DNA of 64,000 nucleotides from Steromphala cineraria. Its lineage: Eukaryota > Mollusca > Gastropoda > Trochida > Trochidae. The stretch is from NCBI GenBank assembly GCA_916613615.1, contig OU744732.1, forward strand, positions 26,546,673-26,610,672, read 5' to 3'. A model generated the notes under the pieces. It saw only the letters and a program-made list of their open reading frames with translations, was not told the DNA's origin and did not search any database. A program made the position numbers and the translations under genes. Of this stretch, positions 58,722-64,000 are shown in pieces (position 1 is the stretch's first letter; each line of letters starts with the position of its first letter).

Positions 58722-59045
58722 TTGCTGTTACAGTCTAAGAAAACCGTGCCTAAATAACACTCGCTACACTCCCATACAGAGTCTAGCAAGATGCAGGCAT
58801 GGCATGTCAGTCAAACCTATCGATTTGACAAATCAGGGATCATCTTACCAAACCACAACAGTGCACATAACGTTCAAATATTCAAAATTACAAATAATCC
58901 TTATACGAACCACTTTATGATTGTATAAAAACCATTCGGCCATCTCACATGTGATTAGAGGTCTGACGTGACCAGATACCGTATCTGGCTCGATTCAATA
59001 TGGGAACGTAGCGAGGATTATTAAGGCTAAGTTCACTTAATTTGT
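58722..59045. mobile_element. Long-TIR MITE, copy in B3
   Basis: Same element as 31318-31682 and 43489-43775: TACAGTCTAAGAAAACCGTG, then ACACTCGCTACACTCCC on the left and GGAACGTAGCGAGGATTATT on the right. Right arm ends near GTTCACTTAATTTGTTG. Confidence 0.55.
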
Positions 59046-59358
59046 TGCAATATATATATAAAAATAACATAATACCTTCGTTTCGGTAAACATCCTTTTG
59101 TACACAGTTTTCAAGTTTGAAAAACTATAATGCCATCTTCCTCTAAAATAGACGTTTATAATGGTGTTATCTAATCCCCAATACCAAATTTATATGCATT
59201 CTTAAAAGAAACAGTGATCTACACTATCAACACGTTTCCCCGGGAGACATTAATGTAATGGATACTCAGACATAGGTACGAATGAAGACGGGATAGAAGG
59301 TGTCTACAAAAGAAACATTCATCAAGATTAAACCATTACCCTTTCTTTCCCTTTTCAG

Positions 59359-59597
59359 AACAGACCATTCATCATTACAATGGAAGAGTCCTTTGGGAAT
59401 TAGCTATTGTGCCTTGGAGAGGATTTCCTGAAACAGAATCTTACAAATCTTTCTCTTCCAGTCTTTATAATCTTTTTCACATTGAACGTACCATCCGAAA
59501 ATTGCTGCCAGACGACTTACAATATACTTTTCAAGAATCAGCGTCAAATGAAAAATATTGTAAGTCGAAGGAATTTGTTAATACAACTAAAATCTGA
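59359..59597 (+). CDS. Terminal-exon-like open frame, best copy (B3)
   Basis: A textbook acceptor (TTTCTTTCCCTTTTCAG ending at 59358) is followed by an open frame of about 79 codons in the phase starting CAG at 59361. It reads QTIHHYNGRVLWELAIVPWR, then GFPETESYKSFSSSLYNLFH, ERTIRKLLPDDLQYTF and ends VNTTKI stop. I do not recognise the family; no signal peptide, membrane segment or cysteine pattern is visible. Upstream exons were not found and no AATAAA lies close downstream. It may be a remnant of a duplicated gene rather than an expressed exon. Confidence 0.4.
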
Positions 59598-61071
59598 AAT
59601 ATCACTATTGTTAACCTATGGCCTTATAATGGTAAATTTTCAAGTTCACATGTCACAGAAAACGTCATAGAAACATTACGAGCGTATAGACTTGTATTTA
59701 ACGTAAAGATTTTAAGTATAAAATTCATGTAACGGTCTCCATCAGCAATCGCTTGATAATTGTATTTGATTAACAGGATACTGCCAGTGTAATAGAATTT
59801 GTTGTTATTCTTGATCCTGCTGTGATTTATTATTGATTACTCTATATTCCACGCATGTCTATAACACTTCCTTTTCCTCAAAGCGATCTGCTGAGAATCA
59901 ACTGACTTCAAAATGTCAAATTTCCATGTTCAATATCAGTTTTCCGTTATCATTCATATTTGGTTGGATTAGTTGTGTCAGTATGGAAGATACAGTTTTG
60001 AGTTTATTACTCCAAATAAAATCAAGCTGTAAGACAAAAAGGCATAATTGATATAACATGTTATATATTAAGAGAGATTTGGTAAACAATACTGACATTA
60101 TTTTGTTTTCAAACAAGCATGGCAAAAGTATTGTTTTTATGAATACACCTCTCATAACGGGAGTCAAAAGTTTAATGCAGCAAACAGTAAACAAAGTATG
60201 CATTAGATCGACGGTTGTAATATTTAATCAGTAAAATGTGTTTTCTCACTAGATTTAAACCTGCTTTCAAAGTATTTCGACACAACTTGATCATTAAGTA
60301 TTGAAAATCAACATCACTATGTCGGTTGTCCTTTCTTTTACGAATCATTAAGCACCTTCATTATTGATATCTTGAGATAACAGTGCTGTGTAAGTAAATT
60401 TTAAAAGAGTTTCCAGCATTTGTCCTCCCTAATATGCATAATGACCCAAATGGATATATGAAATATCTACAGGTTTCATTATGTTAAGAACAATGTCATT
60501 GTGTAACAAGTAGAATGAAGTGATATTGTCTTTTCGTTTCTTTCGATACATACAAAGTGGCAAAAAAGCAATGTCTGTGAAATAAAATCTGAAATTGGAC
60601 TAAGATTAGATGGCAACCGTCTACCTTTAAGAACGAACAGAAATTGTCTGAGTCTTCAATCAGACTGATTCATTGACTGTCTGCCCCATGGCTGGGAAGT
60701 TAGGTAAAACTCGCATTATCAATATGGATGTAACTGTATATTTTGTCTTGAAGAAATCGAATAAGGTTATTGCTCTGTTTGACACAAGAATACTAAGAAA
60801 TAATAAGGAATATAATGCAAACATAGTTAAATCCCTTCATCATTATATCATCAAGACTATCCACTTTGAAAAATCAGGTTAAAGTGTAATGGAATGAAAC
60901 TAGACAGGAATATCTCTTCAAGTACTGGTGTAAAAACATGTAGACTACAATTATATTTTGTCTTAGATCGTCAATTATTATGTTCAGTTCTTGTGCATTT
61001 ATTTGTTTGATGTATTTACTGATAAGGCATTAATATAAGTCGAGTCTTGAATTGCGTGTTTGCCAAAGCAG

Positions 61072-61239
61072 ACTTCTTCGTTGAAAAATATGTTTAAACC
61101 ATATAATGCTAAAAAGTATAAGTCCACCAACATGACATTTACTTTTGAAGGCAAACAAGTTCATTTTGTTTTACCTTTGTTGCACTGTGATGAAAGATTC
61201 TCACATATATTCCCAATGCTTGATGAGAATAATTCTTGA
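61072..61239 (+). CDS. Possible terminal exon with polyadenylation signal
   Basis: After a TTGCCAAAGCAG acceptor-like word the frame is open for 55 codons: SSLKNMFKPYNAKK, then TNMTFTFEGKQVHFVLPLLH and CDERFSHIFPMLDENNS, stop TGA at 61237. AATAAA follows at once (61240-61245). Amino-acid usage looks protein-like. Unrecognised; no copy was found elsewhere in the window. A weak 69-codon frame lies upstream at 60673-60882. Confidence 0.3.
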   Translation, partial: TSSLKNMFKPYNAKKYKSTNMTFTFEGKQVHFVLPLLHCDERFSHIFPMLDENNS

Positions 61240-61339
61240 AATAAAGCTAGGTTACAACGTTATGCCAACATGTTTGTTATTCCTGTGTAATCAGATTGTC
61301 ACTGAAAAATGCATTCACTAAAAATATATGTTCTTACAG

Positions 61340-61395
61340 AGAAGTCTTTTAGCCACTGTAAAGATGACATGGTGACATTACGACAACTAACCTAA
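61340..61395 (+). other. Possible small terminal exon, duplicate
   Basis: Partner of 45888-45937. TGTTCTTACAG-like acceptor is kept (GTTCTTACAG ends at 61339). The frame reads K-S-F-S-H-C-K-D-D-M-V-T and then differs because one base was gained before the old stop. Confidence 0.2.
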
Positions 61396-61604
61396 AGTAT
61401 CCAAAAATACAGTTAAGTGCCCAGTAACTGACAAAGTGGTCTGACAGCCTGATCGAATTCTCCACTAAGGAGTAAAGTAAATGTTTTGAGTAGCTCTTCA
61501 TTGGTAACGTCTTGTCTTCTCAAGTAGATGGGGAGTCTATGACACTTCTTGTCTATTTCTACTTAAGAGCTGGCGTCATTTTACTCTGTCTAGCAATATC
61601 TTGA

Positions 61605-61632
61605 CTCAATATTTTTTTTTTTTTTTTTTTAG
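61605..61632. repeat. Poly-T run
   Basis: About 20 T in a row after ACTCAATA. The duplicate at about 46515-46525 has no such run, so it is a local expansion or the tail of a small insertion. Confidence 0.7.
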
Positions 61633-61969
61633 TTTTAAAATTACTTTCATTGATACTACGTTTACAAAATATTGAGAGAGTGTGAAGGGTCTAATCTGCT
61701 GTACACCTGTTAAATACCTGTAATATTGCTGACAGCATGTTATACCCCAACTCAGTCACTCACTAATGTTTCAATGAGTAAGTTCATAAACTGTTATGAT
61801 TACCGACAAAAAGATGGCAAATGGAGAGGAAAACAGAATTTTAGAGCTAATAAAACTTGGTCTTGCTTCTATCCGATGACTTCTGCCATGAGCAAGACTC
61901 AAATCGGCAGTCTCGGCCAATTCCAGAGCGCGAAAGGGTGTATTAGCAAAAATTAAAAACTATTATTAC

Positions 61970-63639
61970 CACAGGGGGTACTCGACTGTACAGGTAAAGC
62001 GGAAGTTGCACCTCTGCAACGTCCAATTCCTCACTGTACAGTGAAAACAAAACAACCCCGACTCCACGTTCACGGTAAGTTCTAGTAATATTCACCTTCT
62101 GAGAGTTGAAACGTGTAAAATATAAAACGTTTAAGTATTTCTCTACATATTTATAAAGGCATTATTACGATAATGTTTCAATTCTTGTCATACTTGCCCA
62201 TTTCAAGTGACTGCCCGTTCGAAGCTAATGTAGCGATCGCGAAATTGACTGTTTAACTCATGTTGCGGACTATGTATAGGTCATTTGATGATTGTTGTAA
62301 CTTATACAGTAAAATAATGCGTATTCAAAGGCCCATGTGGTGTTTCAATGCTTATTTCATTACATTTAAAGAGAAACAAGACAAAATATAGACTGTACGC
62401 GCTGATGGACGTTGCACCGGCACTGTACGGGGAGTTACATATAATAACAGTTATACTGTACGGGGAGTTGGTACGTTATGATACATGTCCCCAATACATT
62501 AAGGCGCTTGCAAAATTCTGCACTAAAATGAAGCATAAAACTGATTGTGAACCGCACAGGTTCTGATTGTTCATTGTGAACATTTTTCGAGGGTTATTTT
62601 ACTTTGAGAATTTTAGTTTGAAAACTTTTACAGATAGAAATTTTATCGTTGATGTTTTGTGAAGCAGATGTAATGAGTAGACAGAAAAAAAATTCAGCAA
62701 GTCAGGATAATTTTTTTCTGTCCATGACCTGTCCTTGAATATTGCGATTTTTGGAACATTTCAAAATTCCACAGTTTCTTTATTAAGTAAGATATCTTTA
62801 AATTGATTGCATTTTTACATGCGCTATTCCAAGCACAACCTTTGCTATGTTGCACTTTATCATGAAAATGTTGATAATTAAGGAGCTAGAGGGATCAACA
62901 TGAAGTAGGGGTCTAAAACTAATCAAATTTCAGTGTTTTCAACAAAGTTCCAAAGTTCATTACTCCATTACTATTTAAGTTATCAAAACAAAACATACAT
63001 CACCCGAAACTATTATGCATGTAAGTTCTGAACAGTGATTGATTGATTGCGTTGGTGTTTAGTGCCGCTTGAGCAATATTACAGCCATTAGTGGCGTGTG
63101 GATTTAAATGCAATCCTTATTTTATAAACATATGACAGTTCTCGGTTACTCTGTAAATGCGCAACTTCCCGTACAGTCAGCATCCGTGACAGTAGCAACG
63201 TCCCTTCAGCGTACAGTTTAATTTTATTCGAAATATTTGGCCGAAACAGTCAGAAATACTTGATTGGGCATTTATATAACGATATCAACATTCTATCAAC
63301 ATATGAAAGGTTAATTTGAATGACTCCGTTCATCTAAATTGCTGTGATTGGCAAATTTAGACATATTTTCGTTAGGCTTTCGAACGCGATCTCAAGGACA
63401 GCTGAAAATCATCATTATGCAGAGACCGAAGTTATGTTACATTATAAATGCAGTAGTTTACAAAGCAGTAAAGCTTCATCGGTCCACCAAGACAGTTTAA
63501 ATCTGTTATAAACAACGGATTAACTAGAACTAACCGTGAACGTGGAGTCGGGGTTGTTTTGTTTTCACTGTACAGTGAGGAATTGGACGTTGCAGAGGTG
63601 CAACTTCCGCTTTACCTGTACAGTCGAGTACCCCCTGTG
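61970..63639. mobile_element. Non-autonomous DNA transposon with 117-bp TIRs and 5-bp target duplication
   Basis: Ends begin CACAGGGGGTACTCGAC. Left TIR 61970-62086 and right TIR 63523-63639 differ at one position (62077), so the insertion looks recent. ATTAC flanks both ends (61965-61969 and 63640-63644). Each TIR holds CTGTACAG twice, once inside the palindrome CACTGTACAGTG. Subterminal CTGTACGGGGAGTT occurs at 62424 and 62456, and CCCGTACAG-like words recur in reverse near 63168. No transposase frame (longest 72 codons). A 5-bp duplication and CAC-starting ends fit Transib/RAG-like elements, but other superfamilies are not excluded. Confidence 0.85.
63031..63105 (+). repeat. Molluscan dispersed repeat core
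   Basis: GTGATTGATTGATTGCGTTG, then GTGTTTAGTGCCGCTTGAGC, AATATTACAGCC and TGGCGTG. This closely follows a repeat common in abalone, scallop and other mollusc genomes (recalled, not searched). It lies inside the transposon at 61970-63639, either captured or nested. Confidence 0.6.
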
Positions 63640-63644
63640 ATTAC

Positions 63645-64000
63645 ATGTACACACGTAAGTAACGTACAAGTGATGGCATACTATTCTCGTACGACACACG
63701 TGGGTCGTATTGCGTTGACCTGTGTCGTATCAACATGACCTCGCATTCCACAGATTTGATTGGTTAACCAATGACTTCTCATTTAGGGTCAACTAAAACG
63801 GAACTTTTTTCGAATTAATAACAAACGGCCTTATATACTTAAAAAGAGTTGATACATAGACAGATATTTAAAAAACATACGATTTGATCAGTGTGCAAAT
63901 GCATTACGGTTATAATATTTTTACTTACATTACAACGTCAGCAATAAGTTAAACACCCGGACATCGCAATCATGCACGGTTTGCCAGTGATAACATGTGG
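63645..64000. other. No gene; small inverted words
   Basis: Contains GTACGACACACGTGGGTCGTA (63691 region, 20-bp core palindromic) and GTGTCGTATCAAC nearby. Probably the edge of another dispersed repeat that continues beyond the window. Confidence 0.3.

Larger units (their letters stand above)
52570..60660. repeat. Large duplicated unit B3
   Basis: Third B copy, the most diverged from B1 and B2 (about 85% by eye over the 57-kb part). It lacks the LINE, SINE, DIRS and TTAA insertions of the other copies and so provides empty sites. Private insertions are at 53691-54053 and 58213-58481. Confidence 0.8.

Noticed and set aside
1..64000. CRISPR array, operons or bacterial genes
   Set aside because: No regularly spaced direct repeats of that kind and no bacterial-style coding density; all evidence points to metazoan DNA.

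Overview
The window looks like gene-poor, AT-rich nuclear DNA from a metazoan, most likely a bivalve-type mollusc. Four things point there: several interspersed transposon families (DIRS-like, Crypton-type, CR1/L2-like LINEs, many MITEs), very short open frames outside the transposons, frequent ACATGTA-type words, and at 63031-63105 a match to the common molluscan dispersed repeat with the GGTGTTTA..GCCGC..AATATTACAGC pattern. Species assignment is inference. I recognise no complete host protein-coding gene, rRNA or functional tRNA.

Layout. Positions 0.3-3.8 kb and 8.2-12.2 kb are two diverged tandem copies (units A1 and A2). Positions 12.2-20.1 kb are a mosaic of repeats with two decayed LINE 3' ends. 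From 20.2 kb onward the window is built mostly from one large duplicated segment. Block C (20.2-22.86 and 50.1-52.57 kb) is followed by block B, present three times (22.86-33.55, 33.55-45.2 and 52.57-60.66 kb). Different transposons have landed in different B copies, so the paralogous copies serve as internal empty-site controls and give exact insertion points.

The best-supported element is a nearly 5-kb DIRS-like tyrosine-recombinase retrotransposon (about 34713-39685, sense on the minus strand). It carries inverted terminal repeats, an internal complementary region that reproduces the joined ends, a cysteine-rich Gag, a reverse transcriptase with YLDD, only a stub of RNase H, and a recombinase broken by one stop and one frameshift. 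It sits inside block B2; the uninterrupted site is visible in B1 and B3. A second, unrelated tyrosine-recombinase relic (Crypton-type, DUF3504-like) lies at 46.9-47.7 kb. A 1.67-kb non-autonomous DNA transposon with 117-bp, almost identical terminal inverted repeats and a 5-bp target duplication lies at 61970-63639.

The unexplained part is a cassette of about 100 bp recurring about 16 times from 3 to 58 kb. It is on the plus strand before 5 kb and on the minus strand after 14.7 kb. In three B copies it lies inside a 250-bp island that stays about 96-98% identical while the neighbouring sequence has drifted and rearranged. A second island of about 290 bp behaves the same way in A1/A2. Each B unit also carries a terminal-exon-like open frame with a good splice acceptor (one copy broken). 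These may be remnants of a tandemly duplicated gene family, but I do not recognise the protein. Percent identities are estimated by eye.
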